Shown here one piece after another: positions 1 through 9,355 of a stretch of 64,000 bases of DNA. The stretch comes from Alphaproteobacteria bacterium (lineage in GTDB: Bacteria; Pseudomonadota; Alphaproteobacteria; Rhizobiales; Devosiaceae). The translations under genes were made by a program, and so were the position numbers. The DNA lies in contig JAHJQZ010000090.1 of NCBI GenBank assembly GCA_018818925.1, positions 1-64,000 of the forward strand, given 5' to 3'. Position 1 is the first letter of the stretch. The number at the start of each line of letters is the position of its first letter. The notes beneath the pieces were generated by a model. That model was not told the DNA's origin. It ran no database searches and worked only from the letters and a program-made list of their open reading frames with translations.

Positions 1-1127
1 TGGGCTACGACATGGTGCGGCAGATGGAAGTCTTGCCCGATGCCAATCCCGACGACATGGGCCAGCCCGACGCGCTCTTGATGCGGCCGGGCCTGCTCGC
101 CGTTTTCGACATCCTCAAGGACGAGCTCTATCTCACCGCCCCGGCCTATCCGCGCCCCGGCGTGACGGCGCGGCAGGCACATGAGGCCGCCCTCGCCCGC
201 ATCGACGACGCCATGGCGCGGCTCGAACGCCCCATCGCCCGCCTGCCCGATCTGCACGACACCAAGACCATCGCCATCACCTCGAACACCACGCCCGAAA
301 CCTACAAGGGCATGGTCGAGGCGGCCAAGGACTACATAGGAGCCGGCGACATCTTCCAGGTGGTGCTGTCGCAGCGCTTTTCGGCCGATTTCGACCTGCC
401 GCCGATGGCGCTCTACCGCGCCCTTCGTCGCACCAATCCCTCGCCCTACATGTATTTCCTCGACTTTGGCGGCTTCGCCGTCGTCGGATCGAGCCCGGAA
501 ATCCTCGTGCGCGTCGACAGGGACCGCACCGTCACCATCCGCCCGATCGCCGGTACCCGCCGTCGCGGCGCGACGCCCGAGACCGACAGGGCCATGGCCG
601 AGGAGCTGATCAACGATCCCAAGGAGCTTGCCGAGCACCTGATGCTGCTCGATCTCGGGCGCAACGATGTCGGCCGCGTCGCCGAGATCGGCTCGGTCAA
701 GGTCACCGACAAGTTCTTCCTCGAATATTATTCGCACGTCATGCACATCGTCTCCAACGTCGTCGGCAGGCTCGATCCGAAAAAGGACGTCATCGACGCC
801 CTTTCGGCGGGTTTCCCGGCCGGCACCGTCTCCGGCGCCCCCAAGGTCAGGGCCATGGAGATCATCGACGAGCTGGAAAAATCGCGGCGCGGCATCTATG
901 GCGGCTGCGTCGGCTATTTCGGCGCCGACGGGGCGATGGACACCTGCATCGTCCTGAGGACCGCCATCCTTGCCAATGGCAAACTCCATGTGCAGGCCGG
1001 GGCCGGCATCGTCGCCGACAGCCAGCCGCGCCTCGAACTGCTCGAATGCGAAAACAAGGCCCGCGCCCTTTTCAGCGCCGCCGAGGAGGCGCTACGCTAT
1101 GCCGGCGAAGCACGCATCGGCCAATAG
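1..1127 (+). CDS. trpE: Anthranilate synthase component I (5'-truncated by window edge)
   Basis: Component I converts chorismate and ammonia to anthranilate, the first step of tryptophan synthesis, and works with the amidotransferase encoded just downstream. The reading frame is open from base 3, so the N-terminal tryptophan-binding region is mostly outside the window and about 374 codons remain. The chorismate-binding core is clear: PIAGTRRRG, LLDLGRNDVGRV, then FPAGTVSGAPKVRAMEIID and GIYGGCVGYFG near the C terminus. It is a separate gene here rather than the TrpE(G) fusion known from Rhizobiaceae and Brucella. The stop is at 1125-1127, about 30 bp before trpG, consistent with one operon. 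The true start and any leader attenuator lie upstream and cannot be seen. Confidence 0.95.
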   Translation, partial: GYDMVRQMEVLPDANPDDMGQPDALLMRPGLLAVFDILKDELYLTAPAYPRPGVTARQAHEAALARIDDAMARLERPIARLPDLHDTKTIAITSNTTPETYKGMVEAAKDYIGAGDIFQVVLSQRFSADFDLPPMALYRALRRTNPSPYMYFLDFGGFAVVGSSPEILVRVDRDRTVTIRPIAGTRRRGATPETDRAMAEELINDPKELAEHLMLLDLGRNDVGRVAEIGSVKVTDKFFLEYYSHVMHIVSNVVGRLDPKKDVIDALSAGFPAGTVSGAPKVRAMEIIDELEKSRRGIYGGCVGYFGADGAMDTCIVLRTAILANGKLHVQAGAGIVADSQPRLELLECENKARALFSAAEEALRYAGEARIGQ

Positions 1128-1156
1128 TGCCCAAATCCGCGCCAGGACCTTTTGAG

Positions 1157-1753
1157 ATGAACGTTCTCGTCATCGATAATTACGACAGCTTCACCTACAA
1201 TCTCGTCCACTATCTCGGCGAACTCGGGGCGAACCTCGACGTTGTTCGGAACGACAAGATCGCTACCGAAGAGGTCGCGGCCCGCCGCCCCGATGCCGTG
1301 GTCCTGTCGCCCGGCCCATGCACGCCCAACGAGGCCGGCATCTGCCTGCCGCTGATCGCCGCGCTCGGTGCCACCACGCCCATTTTCGGCGTCTGCCTCG
1401 GCATGCAGGCGATGGGCCAGGCCTATGGCGGCGACGTGGTGCGCGCCCCGACCCTGATGCATGGCAAGACCTCGATTATCAATCACAGCGGCAAAGGCGT
1501 GTTCCGCGGCCTCAATTCCGGTTTCACGGCGACGCGCTACCATTCGCTCGCCGTCGCGCCCGAGACCATGCCGCAAGTGCTCGAGATCACCGCGACGACC
1601 GAGGACGGCATCGTCATGGGTTTGCAGCACAGATCGTTTCCGGTACATGGCGTGCAGTTCCACCCCGAGAGCATTGCCTCGGAGAACGGGCACGCCATTT
1701 TGCAGAATTTTCTCAACATCGCGCGCGACTTCAATCTCGGCCGCGCCGCCTGA
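1157..1753 (+). CDS. trpG: Anthranilate synthase component II, glutamine amidotransferase
   Basis: This 198-aa class I glutamine amidotransferase releases ammonia from glutamine for TrpE. The N terminus MNVLVIDNYDSFTYNL is the family signature. The nucleophile cysteine sits in GVCLGMQ and the catalytic His-Glu pair in VQFHPESI. I start it at the ATG at 1157, because an upstream in-frame extension to 1046 overlaps trpE and has no family homology. In some bacteria the same subunit also serves p-aminobenzoate synthase (PabA); the position between trpE and trpD favours TrpG, though a dual role is possible. A 27-bp gap separates it from trpD. Confidence 0.95.
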   Translation: MNVLVIDNYDSFTYNLVHYLGELGANLDVVRNDKIATEEVAARRPDAVVLSPGPCTPNEAGICLPLIAALGATTPIFGVCLGMQAMGQAYGGDVVRAPTLMHGKTSIINHSGKGVFRGLNSGFTATRYHSLAVAPETMPQVLEITATTEDGIVMGLQHRSFPVHGVQFHPESIASENGHAILQNFLNIARDFNLGRAA

Positions 1754-1780
1754 CCGACAGATTGCCGCAAGGGGACCGAC

Positions 1781-2797
1781 ATGGACATCAAGGGGGCATT
1801 GGGCCGTATCGCCGATGGCCACGACCTCGCCGGCGAGGAAATGCGCGCCGTCATGCGCCAGATCATGGGCGGCGAGGCGACGCCGGCCCAGATCGGCGCC
1901 TTCCTGATGGGCATGCGCATCAAGGGTGAGACGGTCGGCGAGATCGCCGCCGCCGTCTCGATCATGCGTGAGAAGATGGTGCCGGTCGAGGCGCCCGAAG
2001 GGGCGATGGACATTGTCGGCACCGGCGGCGACGGCGCCGGCACGCTCAACATCTCGACCGCCACCGCGCTCGTCGTCGCCGCGTCCGGCATTCCGGTCGC
2101 CAAGCACGGCAACCGCGCCCTTTCGTCGAAATCCGGCGCCAGCCAGGTGCTCGAGGCCCTCGGCGTCCGGCTCGACCTCACCCCTTCCGCCATTGCCGCC
2201 TGCATTCGCGCGGCCGGCATCGGCTTCATGTTCGCCCCGGCCCACCATCCGGCCATGAAGCATGTCGGCCCGGTCCGCGCCGAAATGGGCGTCAGGACGC
2301 TGTTCAACCTGCTCGGGCCGCAGTCGAACCCGGCCAATGTCCGCAGCTACCTGCTCGGCGTCTATGACCGCGACTGGGTCGAGCCGGTGGCGGCGGCGCT
2401 TCTGGCCAATCAGGCCCGGGCGGCCTGGGTGGTCAACGGCAGCGACGGGCTCGACGAGATCACCACGACCGGCCCGACTTTCGTCGCCTCGATCATCAAT
2501 GGCGACCTGCGCTCCTTCGAGATCGCGCCCGAGGATGCCGGCCTCACCCGTGCCGCGCCCGACGATCTCAAGGGCGGCGATCCCGACCACAATGCCGAGG
2601 CCCTTCGTGCGGTTCTCGATGGCGCCCGAGGCCCCTATCGCGATATCGTCCTTCTCAATGCCGCCGCCGCCTTCATCGTCGCCGGCAAGGACAAGGACCT
2701 CCGCTCCGGCGCCGGCCGCGCCGCCGACCTCATCGATACTGGTGCCGCAAGCGAAACGCTCACGCGCCTCATCGCCATTTCCAACGGACAGACCTGA
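1781..2797 (+). CDS. trpD: Anthranilate phosphoribosyltransferase
   Basis: The enzyme transfers the phosphoribosyl group of PRPP to anthranilate, the second tryptophan-specific step. The 338-aa length is typical. The PRPP-binding glycine loop GTGGDG is at residues 80-85, and the anthranilate-site motif KHGNR is at 108-112. A proper AGGGGACC-type ribosome site precedes the ATG at 1781. Its TGA stop overlaps the ATG of trpC by one base (2797), so the two are translationally coupled. Confidence 0.96.
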   Translation: MDIKGALGRIADGHDLAGEEMRAVMRQIMGGEATPAQIGAFLMGMRIKGETVGEIAAAVSIMREKMVPVEAPEGAMDIVGTGGDGAGTLNISTATALVVAASGIPVAKHGNRALSSKSGASQVLEALGVRLDLTPSAIAACIRAAGIGFMFAPAHHPAMKHVGPVRAEMGVRTLFNLLGPQSNPANVRSYLLGVYDRDWVEPVAAALLANQARAAWVVNGSDGLDEITTTGPTFVASIINGDLRSFEIAPEDAGLTRAAPDDLKGGDPDHNAEALRAVLDGARGPYRDIVLLNAAAAFIVAGKDKDLRSGAGRAADLIDTGAASETLTRLIAISNGQT

Positions 2798-3597
2798 TGA
2801 ACGACATCCTCAAACGGATCGCCGACTACAAGCGCGAGGAAATCGCCGCGGCCAAGCACAAGAAGCCGTGGAACGAAGTGGTTGCCGAAGCGCATGAAGC
2901 CACCCCGACCCGCGGCTTTCGCGACGCACTCAAGACGAAGCGGGAAGAAGGCGGCTACGCGCTCATCGCCGAAGTCAAGAAGGCCAGCCCCTCCAAGGGC
3001 CTGATCCGCCCCGACTTCAATCCGGCCCAGATCGCCCGCGATTACCAGGCCGGCGGCGCCACCTGTCTTTCCGTTTTGACCGATACCCCGTCCTTCCAGG
3101 GCTCGGGGCGCTTTCTCGTCGAGGCGCGCGCCGCAACCTCGCTGCCGGTCCTTCGCAAGGACTTCATGCTCGAGACCTACCAGGTCGTCGAGGCCCGCGC
3201 CTGGGGCGCCGACTGCATCCTCATCATCCTCGCCCTGGTCAACGACGAGGCAGCCCGCTACCTGATGGACGCTGCTACCGAGTGGGGCATGGATGCGCTG
3301 GTCGAGATCCACGACCTCATCGAGCTCGACCGCGCCCTGGCGCTCGACGCCAGGTTCATTGGCATCAACAACCGCAATTTGCGGACCTTCGAGACGCGCC
3401 TCGAAACCTCGATCAACCTCGCCGCCGGCGTGCCGGACGACGTGCTGCTGCTTTCGGAAAGCGGCATTGTCAGCCACGAGGATTTGAAGCGCCTCGAAAG
3501 GGAGGCCGGCATCGGCACTTTCCTTGTCGGCGAAAGCCTGATGCGCAACGACAACGTCCTTGCCGCCACCCGGCATCTGCTGACCGGCAAGGTGTGA
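2797..3597 (+). CDS. trpC: Indole-3-glycerol phosphate synthase
   Basis: This 266-aa TIM-barrel enzyme closes the ring of carboxyphenylamino-deoxyribulose phosphate to give indole-3-glycerol phosphate. Recognisable strands include [16 protein letters not shown] (catalytic lysine and substrate phosphate region), [22 protein letters not shown] and LLSESGI. It is monofunctional, with no fused TrpF domain. The start overlaps the trpD stop by one base, and its own TGA (3595-3597) overlaps the ATG of moaC. That links tryptophan and molybdenum cofactor genes in one message, an order known from many Hyphomicrobiales. No trpF, trpB or trpA lies in the window. Confidence 0.96.
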   Translation: MNDILKRIADYKREEIAAAKHKKPWNEVVAEAHEATPTRGFRDALKTKREEGGYALIAEVKKASPSKGLIRPDFNPAQIARDYQAGGATCLSVLTDTPSFQGSGRFLVEARAATSLPVLRKDFMLETYQVVEARAWGADCILIILALVNDEAARYLMDAATEWGMDALVEIHDLIELDRALALDARFIGINNRNLRTFETRLETSINLAAGVPDDVLLLSESGIVSHEDLKRLEREAGIGTFLVGESLMRNDNVLAATRHLLTGKV

Positions 3598-4085
3598 TGG
3601 CGGAACCGGCAAAAAGCGGGCTGACCCATCTCAACGACAAGGGCGAAGCCCATATGGTCGATGTCGGCGACAAGCCGGCGACCCGGCGCCGCGCCGTGGC
3701 CGGCGCGAGCCTCACCGCCACGCCGGAAGCGGTGGCTGCCCTGATGGGCGGCACGCTCAACAAGGGCGACGCCCTCGCCACCGCCCGCATCGCCGGCATC
3801 ATGGCGGCCAAAAAAACCGCCGACCTTATCCCGCTCTGCCACCCGCTGGCCCTGAGCACAGTCGAGATCGGCATTGTGCGCGAGACCGATACGCGCATCG
3901 CCCTGACCGCCAGTGTCGAGACCACCGGCCCGACCGGCGTCGAGATGGAGGCCCTGACCGCCGTCAGCATCGCCGCCCTGACGCTTTACGACATGATGAA
4001 GGCCCTCGATAAGGGCATGGTGATCGGCGACATTCGCCTCGTCGAAAAGACCGGCGGCAGGTCGGGCAGCTACAGGCGTGGCTGA
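3597..4085 (+). CDS. moaC: Cyclic pyranopterin monophosphate synthase
   Basis: MoaC converts 3',8-cyclo-7,8-dihydro-GTP, made by MoaA, to cyclic pyranopterin monophosphate, the first stable intermediate of molybdenum cofactor synthesis. The protein is 162 aa. Conserved stretches are HMVDVGDK near residue 20, [14 protein letters not shown], the active-site DLIPLCHPL at 76-84, and [20 protein letters not shown]. The ATG at 3597 overlaps the trpC stop, so the larger upstream reading frame is only read-through in trpC. The stop overlaps the GTG start of moeA by 8 bp. Confidence 0.95.
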   Translation: MAEPAKSGLTHLNDKGEAHMVDVGDKPATRRRAVAGASLTATPEAVAALMGGTLNKGDALATARIAGIMAAKKTADLIPLCHPLALSTVEIGIVRETDTRIALTASVETTGPTGVEMEALTAVSIAALTLYDMMKALDKGMVIGDIRLVEKTGGRSGSYRRG

Positions 4086-5298
4086 CCTCCTCGATTTCGA
4101 CACCGCCCTTACGCGCATTCTCGCCGCCGCAACGCCCCTCGGCACGGTCGAGCATCAACTCGCCGACGCCGCCGGCCACTGCCTCGCCGAACCGATCTTC
4201 GCCCGCCTGACCCAGCCACCCTTCGACGCCAGCGCCATGGACGGCTATGCGGTCGTCGCCGACGCCGTCGTCCCGAACCTGCCCATGCCCGTCGCCGGCC
4301 GTTCGGAAGCCGGCAACGGCTTTGCCGGCACCTGCCCGCGCGGCGCCGCCATCCGCATCTTCACCGGGGCGCCGCTGCCCGCCGGCACCGACACCGTCGT
4401 CATGCAGGAAGACGTCGTCGCGGACGGCGACAGAGTCACGCTTTCCGTCCGGCCCAATCCCGGCCAGCATATCCGCAGGCGCGGCAGTGATTTCGCCGAA
4501 GGCGCCCCGCTGCTTGCCAAGGGCACCCGCCTGACGCCCGGCGCCCTCAGCCTCGCCGCCGCGTCGGGTCACGGCACCCTCGCCGTCACCCGCCGCCCAC
4601 GCCTCGCCCTGTTGATGACCGGCGATGAACTGGTGCCGCCCGGCACAAAGCCCGGGCCGGACCGGATCGTCGCCTCGAACGGCGCCGGTCTTTTCGGCCT
4701 ATTGGCGCCCTTGTGCCGGCGCATCGACGATCTCGGCATTGCCGGCGACGACGAAGCCGTTCTCGGCGCCCACCTCGCCGCCGCCCTCGCCGGCGATGCC
4801 GATGTCATCGTCACCACCGGTGGCGCCAGCGTCGGCGACAGGGATTTCGTCAAGAAGGTCCTCGGCGATCTCGGCGCGCCGCCCGATCTCTGGCGCATCG
4901 CCATGCGACCCGGCAAGCCGCTGATGTTCGCCCGCCACGGCGACAAGCTCGTCTTCGGCCTGCCCGGCAATCCGGTCTCGGCCCTGACCACCGCCGTGAC
5001 CCTGCTCGTGCCGGCCCTGCGCGCCCTTGCCGGCGATGCGGATCCCGGCCCGCACCTGGTCACCCTGCCGCTCGCCGAAGCTCTCGGCCCCAACGGGCCG
5101 CGCCGCCACTTCCACCGCGCCCGTCTCGTCGACACCGAGAGCGGCCTCCTGGTCGCCCCGCTGCCCGAGACCGACAGCGCCCACCTGTCTTCCTTTGCCC
5201 GGGCCGACGCATTGATCGTCCATCATGAACTGAGCCCCGCCCTGGCCGCCGGCACCCCGGTCAAGGTACTATTTCTGGGGGCGGTAACCCCGCGTTAA
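4078..5298 (+). CDS. moeA: Molybdopterin molybdenumtransferase
   Basis: MoeA inserts molybdate into adenylylated molybdopterin in the last step of molybdenum cofactor assembly. At 406 aa it has the family's domain order. The N-terminal part carries [12 protein letters not shown], domain III contains LLMTGDEL and [16 protein letters not shown], and [18 protein letters not shown] follows before the C-terminal beta domain. The start is a GTG at 4078 that overlaps the end of moaC. Its TAA (5296-5298) lies 74 bp before the lexA start, and the spacer is filled by two LexA operators, so lexA has its own promoter. Confidence 0.94.
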   Translation: MADLLDFDTALTRILAAATPLGTVEHQLADAAGHCLAEPIFARLTQPPFDASAMDGYAVVADAVVPNLPMPVAGRSEAGNGFAGTCPRGAAIRIFTGAPLPAGTDTVVMQEDVVADGDRVTLSVRPNPGQHIRRRGSDFAEGAPLLAKGTRLTPGALSLAAASGHGTLAVTRRPRLALLMTGDELVPPGTKPGPDRIVASNGAGLFGLLAPLCRRIDDLGIAGDDEAVLGAHLAAALAGDADVIVTTGGASVGDRDFVKKVLGDLGAPPDLWRIAMRPGKPLMFARHGDKLVFGLPGNPVSALTTAVTLLVPALRALAGDADPGPHLVTLPLAEALGPNGPRRHFHRARLVDTESGLLVAPLPETDSAHLSSFARADALIVHHELSPALAAGTPVKVLFLGAVTPR

Positions 5299-5312
5299 CG
5301 CCAGGGGTTGCA

Positions 5313-5327
5313 GAACAATACCGGAAC
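5313..5327. promoter_or_regulatory. LexA (SOS) box 1 upstream of lexA
   Basis: GAACAATACCGGAAC is a perfect GAAC-N7-GAAC, the reverse complement of the alphaproteobacterial SOS box GTTC-N7-GTTC. It lies 46 bp before the lexA start codon and 11 bp before a second box in the opposite orientation. Both fit autoregulation of lexA. Confidence 0.85.
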
Positions 5328-5337
5328 ATGTACACAC

Positions 5338-5352
5338 GTTCTGTCTCTGTTC
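5338..5352. promoter_or_regulatory. LexA (SOS) box 2 upstream of lexA
   Basis: GTTCTGTCTCTGTTC is a perfect GTTC-N7-GTTC. It ends 20 bp before the lexA ATG at 5373. Because the operator lies inside the apparent upstream extension of the lexA reading frame (from 5328), it also argues that translation starts at 5373 and not earlier. Confidence 0.88.
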
Positions 5353-5372
5353 GATTCTGCCGGGGGGCAGCC

Positions 5373-6086
5373 ATGCTGACGCGCAAGCAACACGAACTCC
5401 TGATGTTCATCCACGAACGCATGAAGGAAAGCGGCGTGCCTCCATCCTTCGACGAAATGAAGGACGCACTCGACCTCAAGTCGAAATCGGGCATCCACCG
5501 CCTCGTCACCGCGCTCGAGGAACGCGGCTTCATCCGCCGCCTGCCCAATCGCGCCCGTGCCCTCGAGGTCATCAAATTGCCCGATGCGCACAATCCTTCG
5601 CTCGGCGGGCGCCGCGCCCGTTTCGAGCCGGAGGTTATCGAGGGCCATCTCGGCAAGGTTTCAACGCCGCCGCCACGCGGCGATGGCGGCGACGACTATC
5701 AGCGTCCGGTCTCGGTACCCGTCATGGGCCGCATCGCCGCCGGCACGCCCATCGAGGCCATCCAGACCCATTCGCATACCGTCATGGTGCCGCCCGAAAT
5801 GCTCGGCGGCGGCGAGCATTTCGCCCTCGAGGTCAGGGGCGACTCGATGATCGAAGCCGGCATTTTCGATGGCGATACGGTCGTCATCCACAAGCAGGAC
5901 ACCGCCAGCAATGGCGAGATCGTCGTTGCCCTGGTCGACGACGAGGAAGCAACCCTCAAACGTTTGAGGCGCAAGGGCAATTCCGTCGCGCTCGAAGCCG
6001 CCAACCCGGCTTACGAGACGCGCATCTTCGGGCCCGACCGCGTCAAGGTGCAGGGTCGGCTGGTGGGGCTTTTGAGGAAGTACTGA
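5373..6086 (+). CDS. lexA: LexA repressor, SOS regulator with self-cleavage
   Basis: LexA represses DNA-damage genes and cleaves itself when RecA filaments form. The start at 5373 gives 237 aa beginning [17 protein letters not shown], the standard alphaproteobacterial N terminus, after a G-rich ribosome site. The winged helix-turn-helix covers residues 1-65. The scissile Ala-Gly is A123-G124 in GRIAAGTP, the catalytic serine is S158 in RGDSMI and the lysine is K196 in EATLKR. Two SOS boxes directly upstream indicate autoregulation. It is the last gene of the trp-moa-moe-lexA string; a palindromic repeat follows before the convergent dehydratase gene. Confidence 0.97.
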   Translation: MLTRKQHELLMFIHERMKESGVPPSFDEMKDALDLKSKSGIHRLVTALEERGFIRRLPNRARALEVIKLPDAHNPSLGGRRARFEPEVIEGHLGKVSTPPPRGDGGDDYQRPVSVPVMGRIAAGTPIEAIQTHSHTVMVPPEMLGGGEHFALEVRGDSMIEAGIFDGDTVVIHKQDTASNGEIVVALVDDEEATLKRLRRKGNSVALEAANPAYETRIFGPDRVKVQGRLVGLLRKY

Positions 6087-6162
6087 AGCGTCGGGCGATG
6101 GATCGGCCTCGGTCGGACCATGCCGGAGCCGCCGTCCGTCAGGTTATAACTCGACCTGCCGG

Positions 6163-6268
6163 CCGTCATTGCGAGTGCCGCAGGCGCGCGGCAATCCAGA
6201 CGGCAACAAGCGCGGGCGCTTGCCGCTTTCTGGATTGCTTCGTCGCTTTCGCTCCTCGCAATGACGAG
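6163..6268. repeat. Palindromic interspersed repeat, about 105 bp
   Basis: The left arm begins CCGTCATTGCGAG and ends GCAATCCAGA (6163-6200). The right arm, from TCTGGATTGC to CGCAATGACGAG (about 6229-6268), is its imperfect reverse complement: the outer and inner ends match well and the middle differs. A short stem in the centre contains AAGCGC/GCGCTT. Such CGTCATTGCGAG...GCAATCCAG palindromes recur as intergenic elements in many alphaproteobacterial genomes. Here it sits between the convergent ends of lexA and the dehydratase gene and may also end both transcripts. Only one copy is in the window. Confidence 0.7.
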
Positions 6269-6296
6269 CGTTGGATTAGCCGGAAAATGACAGCCG

Positions 6297-8105
6297 TCAA
6301 TGGCTGTCGCGCGGCAGACCCTTGGTCTGGGCGACGCGCTGATACTTCACCGCCGGCTTGAGCACGCCGCCATCGGCGAGCTGGTCGACCATGCCGCGCT
6401 GGATTTCCTGCCAGGGCGTCTGGCTGGCCGGATAGGCATAGCCGCCCGCCGCCGCCAGCGCCTTGCGCCGTTCGGCGAGCTCGGCCTCGGGCACCAGCAT
6501 GTCGGCCGTGCCTTTTCTCAAATCGATCCTGACCCGGTCGCCGGTCCTGAGGATGGCGAGCCCGCCGCCCGCCGCCGCTTCCGGCGAGGCGTTGAGGATC
6601 GAGGGTGAACCCGAAGTGCCCGACTGGCGGCCATCGCCGACACAGGGCAGAGCGTTGATGCCCTCGCGGATCAGATAGGCCGGCGGCCGCATGTTGACCA
6701 CTTCCGCCGCGCCCGGATAGCCGATCGGCCCGGTGCCGCGGATGAACAGGACCGTTTGCTCGGTGATGCCGACCGACGGATCGTCGATGCGGCTGTGGTA
6801 GTCCTCCGGCCCGTCGAACACGACCGCCGGCCCTTCGAAGGCTTCCGGGTCGTTCGGATTGGACAAATAGCGCTGGCGGAAATCCGCGGAGATGACCGAG
6901 GTCTTCATCACGGCGCTGTCGAACAGGTTGCCGGAAAGGACGATGAAGCCCGCCTTGTCCATCAGCGGCGTCTCGATCGGACGAATGACGTCGGCCTGCT
7001 TGGTCCGCCTGCCGCCGCAATTCTCGCCGATGGTCCTGCCATTGACCGTCGGGGCGTTTTCGCGGATCAGGCCCTTTTTCATCATCTCGCCAATGACCGC
7101 CGGGACGCCGCCGGCCCGGTAGAAATCCTCGCCGAGATAGGCGCCGGCCGGTTGCAGATTGACCAGCATCGGCACGTCGTGTCCCTCGGTCTGCCATTCC
7201 CTGATGTCGAGTTCGACCCCGACATGACGGGCGATGGCGCCGATATGGATCGGCGCGTTGGACGAGCCGCCGATGGCCGAGTTGACGCGAATGGCGTTGA
7301 CGAAATTGTCCTTGGTCAGGATGTCCGAGGGCTTCAAGTCCTCGTGCACCATCTCGACGATGCGCTTGCCGGTCAGATACGCCATTTCCTGGCGGTCGCG
7401 ATAGGGCGCCGGGATCGCCGCCGAGCCGGGCAATTGCATGCCGAGCGCCTCGGCCAGCGAATTCATCGTCGTCGCCGTGCCCATGGTGTTGCAATAGCCG
7501 GTCGAGGGGGCCGAGGAGGCGACCAGTTCGACGAACTGGCGGTTGTCGATCTCGCCCTTGGCCAGCATCTGCCGCGCTTTCCAAACGATGGTGCCCGAGC
7601 CGGTGCGCTCGCCGTCGTGCCAGCCGTTGAGCATCGGTCCGACGCTGAGGGCGATGGCCGGGATGTTGACGGTCGCCGCCGCCATCAACAGCGCCGGGGT
7701 GGTCTTGTCGCAGCCTATGGTCAGCACCACTCCGTCGAGCGGATAGCCGTAGAGTACCTCGACCAGGCCGAGATAGGCGAGGTTCCGGTCGAGCGAGGCG
7801 GTCGGGCGCTTGCCGGTTTCCTGCAGCGGATGCACCGGGAACTCGAAGACCACGCCGCCGGCCTCGCGCACGCCGTCGCGGATGCGGTCCGCCAGCACCA
7901 GGTGGTGGCGGTTGCACGGCACGAGGTCCGAGCCGGTCTGGGCGATGCCGATGATCGGCCGGCCCGAGGCCAGTTCGTCCTGGGTCAGGCCGTAATTGAG
8001 GTAGCGCTCGATATAGAGCGCCGTCATGTCGATGTTGTCGGGATTGTCGAACCACGCCTGGGACCGAAGCCTGCCCGCCTGCTTGTCTTTCTTGTCCGAA
8101 GCCAT
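6297..8105 (-). CDS. IlvD/Edd-family sugar-acid dehydratase, xylonate dehydratase-like
   Basis: Members dehydrate dihydroxy acids or aldonic acids to 2-keto-3-deoxy acids using an Fe-S cluster. The start at 8105 (MASDKKDKQ) has a GGGAGAA ribosome site and gives 602 aa, the length of pentonate dehydratases. A longer upstream frame to 8309 lacks homology. Cluster cysteines lie in [18 protein letters not shown] and GENCGG. Several segments, such as [36 protein letters not shown] and the C-terminal AVKYQ, resemble what I remember of Caulobacter xylonate dehydratase XylD more than IlvD. The divergent SMP-30 lactonase gene 357 bp away supports a lactone-to-keto-deoxy-acid route. The exact sugar (xylonate, arabinonate or other) cannot be told. 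Confidence 0.85.
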   Translation of the reverse strand: MASDKKDKQAGRLRSQAWFDNPDNIDMTALYIERYLNYGLTQDELASGRPIIGIAQTGSDLVPCNRHHLVLADRIRDGVREAGGVVFEFPVHPLQETGKRPTASLDRNLAYLGLVEVLYGYPLDGVVLTIGCDKTTPALLMAAATVNIPAIALSVGPMLNGWHDGERTGSGTIVWKARQMLAKGEIDNRQFVELVASSAPSTGYCNTMGTATTMNSLAEALGMQLPGSAAIPAPYRDRQEMAYLTGKRIVEMVHEDLKPSDILTKDNFVNAIRVNSAIGGSSNAPIHIGAIARHVGVELDIREWQTEGHDVPMLVNLQPAGAYLGEDFYRAGGVPAVIGEMMKKGLIRENAPTVNGRTIGENCGGRRTKQADVIRPIETPLMDKAGFIVLSGNLFDSAVMKTSVISADFRQRYLSNPNDPEAFEGPAVVFDGPEDYHSRIDDPSVGITEQTVLFIRGTGPIGYPGAAEVVNMRPPAYLIREGINALPCVGDGRQSGTSGSPSILNASPEAAAGGGLAILRTGDRVRIDLRKGTADMLVPEAELAERRKALAAAGGYAYPASQTPWQEIQRGMVDQLADGGVLKPAVKYQRVAQTKGLPRDSH

Positions 8106-8461
8106 GAGTTTCTCCCGATAGGCTGAAACATGGCGCCAGTATGGGGCGCCGGCCCCAGCATTATGCTGGTTTGCGTCGATTGAAAACGGGCGCCGGCGCG
8201 AATTGCCGGCGGCACCTTGGCGCAAGGCTGCGAATGCCTGTACGATCCGATGCCGATGCGGCGACGCGCGCCAGGCTCGATCTGGCGCGACGCTGGCTTT
8301 TTCCGCCATGAGGACGAAAGTGCCTTGACCGCGACCGGCTCGCCACGGCTTGCTGCGGCTTCGGCAATGCCGGTCCTCGTTACAGGCCGGGCATGCAGCC
8401 GGACGAGGCGCGTGATCCCGCCGAAACGCCCGTGACGGCGCGCCAACAGGAGACCTGATTC
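8106..8461. promoter_or_regulatory. Divergent intergenic region, dehydratase / lactonase
   Basis: This 356-bp spacer separates the divergent starts at 8105 and 8462 and must hold both promoters. I see no convincing gene or clear -35/-10 pair in it. The only striking element is the short perfect palindrome at 8155-8169. A GGCGCC repeat pair at 8132-8137 and 8145-8150 lies close to it. Confidence 0.5.
8155..8169. promoter_or_regulatory. Candidate operator palindrome CCAGCATTATGCTGG
   Basis: A perfect 7-1-7 inverted repeat (CCAGCAT-T-ATGCTGG) lies 50 bp upstream of the dehydratase start. Its size and place suit a dimeric regulator controlling the dehydratase, the lactonase or both. No regulator gene is adjacent, so the binding protein is unknown. 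Confidence 0.35.
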
Positions 8462-9337
8462 ATGGCCGAACGCGCCGAACTGCTCATCGATTGCCGCAAC
8501 AGCCTCGGCGAGGGTCCGCTCTGGCATCCCGACCGCGGCGAGCTGTTCTGGTTCGACATCAACGCCAACACCCTGTTCCGGGCCGGTCCGGACGGAAAAA
8601 TCGACGCCACGTTCGACTTCGGCGAACCGGTCGCGGCGGCGGCGGTCGTCGACGACAAGCGCCTGCTGGTCGCCTCGGCCACTGCCATTCTCGACTTCGA
8701 CATCGAGACCGGGCGTTTTTCGCCGCGCCTCGCCCTTGAAGCCGACAATCCGGCCACGCGCAGCAATGACAGCCGGGTCAGCCCGCAGGGCGCCTGGTGG
8801 ATCGGCACCATGAGCCGGGACGAATCCGGCACGGCCGGCAGCCTCTATCATTATTTCGGCGGCAAGCTGACCACGCTGCGCAAAGGCGTCGGCATCCCCA
8901 ATTCCACCTGCTTTTCGCCCGACGGCCGCATTGCCTATTTCGCCGATAGCCCGACGCGCCGCATCGAAAAGATCGCCATCGACCCCGGGACCGGCGTGCC
9001 CATCGGCGACTGGGAAGTGTTTGTCGATCTCACCGGCCAGTCGGCCGTGCCCGACGGCGCCGTCGTCGATGCCGAAGGCTGCCTGTGGAGCGCCGAATAC
9101 GGCTCCGGTCTCGTGGTGCGCTACACCCCGGACGGACGGCGCGACCGCGCCGTCGAACTGCCCTGCCCCAACGTCACTTGTCCCTGCTTCGGCGGCGCCG
9201 ATCTCAAGACGCTCTATCTGACGACGGCCAGCCAGCACATGTCGGCGGAAGAGCTGGCGCGCCATCCCCATGCCGGCAGCGTCTTTGCCTATCCGCTCGA
9301 CGTGCCGGGACAGGCCGAGACGCCGGTCAGGCTTTAG
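8462..9337 (+). CDS. SMP-30/gluconolactonase/LRE family sugar lactonase
   Basis: This 291-aa protein is a six-bladed beta-propeller lactonase of the SMP-30 family, expected to open sugar 1,4- or 1,5-lactones to aldonic acids with a divalent metal. The N terminus NSLGEGPLWHP carries the metal-binding glutamate, with later landmarks WWIGTMSRDESG, GVGIPNSTCFSPDGR and VPDGAVVDAEGCLWSAEYGSG, which hold further metal-site Asn and Asp residues. The ATG at 8462 follows CAGGAGACC. No signal peptide is evident, so it is cytoplasmic. Together with the divergent dehydratase it could form two steps of an oxidative pentose or hexose pathway; the dehydrogenase and aldolase or next dehydratase are not in the window. 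Confidence 0.9.
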   Translation: MAERAELLIDCRNSLGEGPLWHPDRGELFWFDINANTLFRAGPDGKIDATFDFGEPVAAAAVVDDKRLLVASATAILDFDIETGRFSPRLALEADNPATRSNDSRVSPQGAWWIGTMSRDESGTAGSLYHYFGGKLTTLRKGVGIPNSTCFSPDGRIAYFADSPTRRIEKIAIDPGTGVPIGDWEVFVDLTGQSAVPDGAVVDAEGCLWSAEYGSGLVVRYTPDGRRDRAVELPCPNVTCPCFGGADLKTLYLTTASQHMSAEELARHPHAGSVFAYPLDVPGQAETPVRL

Positions 9338-9355
9338 GCCGTATGTCGATTGAGC

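Noticed and set aside
1097-2590. 497-codon minus-strand frame across trpG and trpD
   Set aside because: Antisense shadow of two conserved enzymes; no family motifs.
5284-5299. CtrA-like GTAA-N7-TTAAC at the end of moeA
   Set aside because: One mismatch and overlap with the moeA stop codon; a single imperfect site is likely chance, and LexA boxes already explain this promoter.
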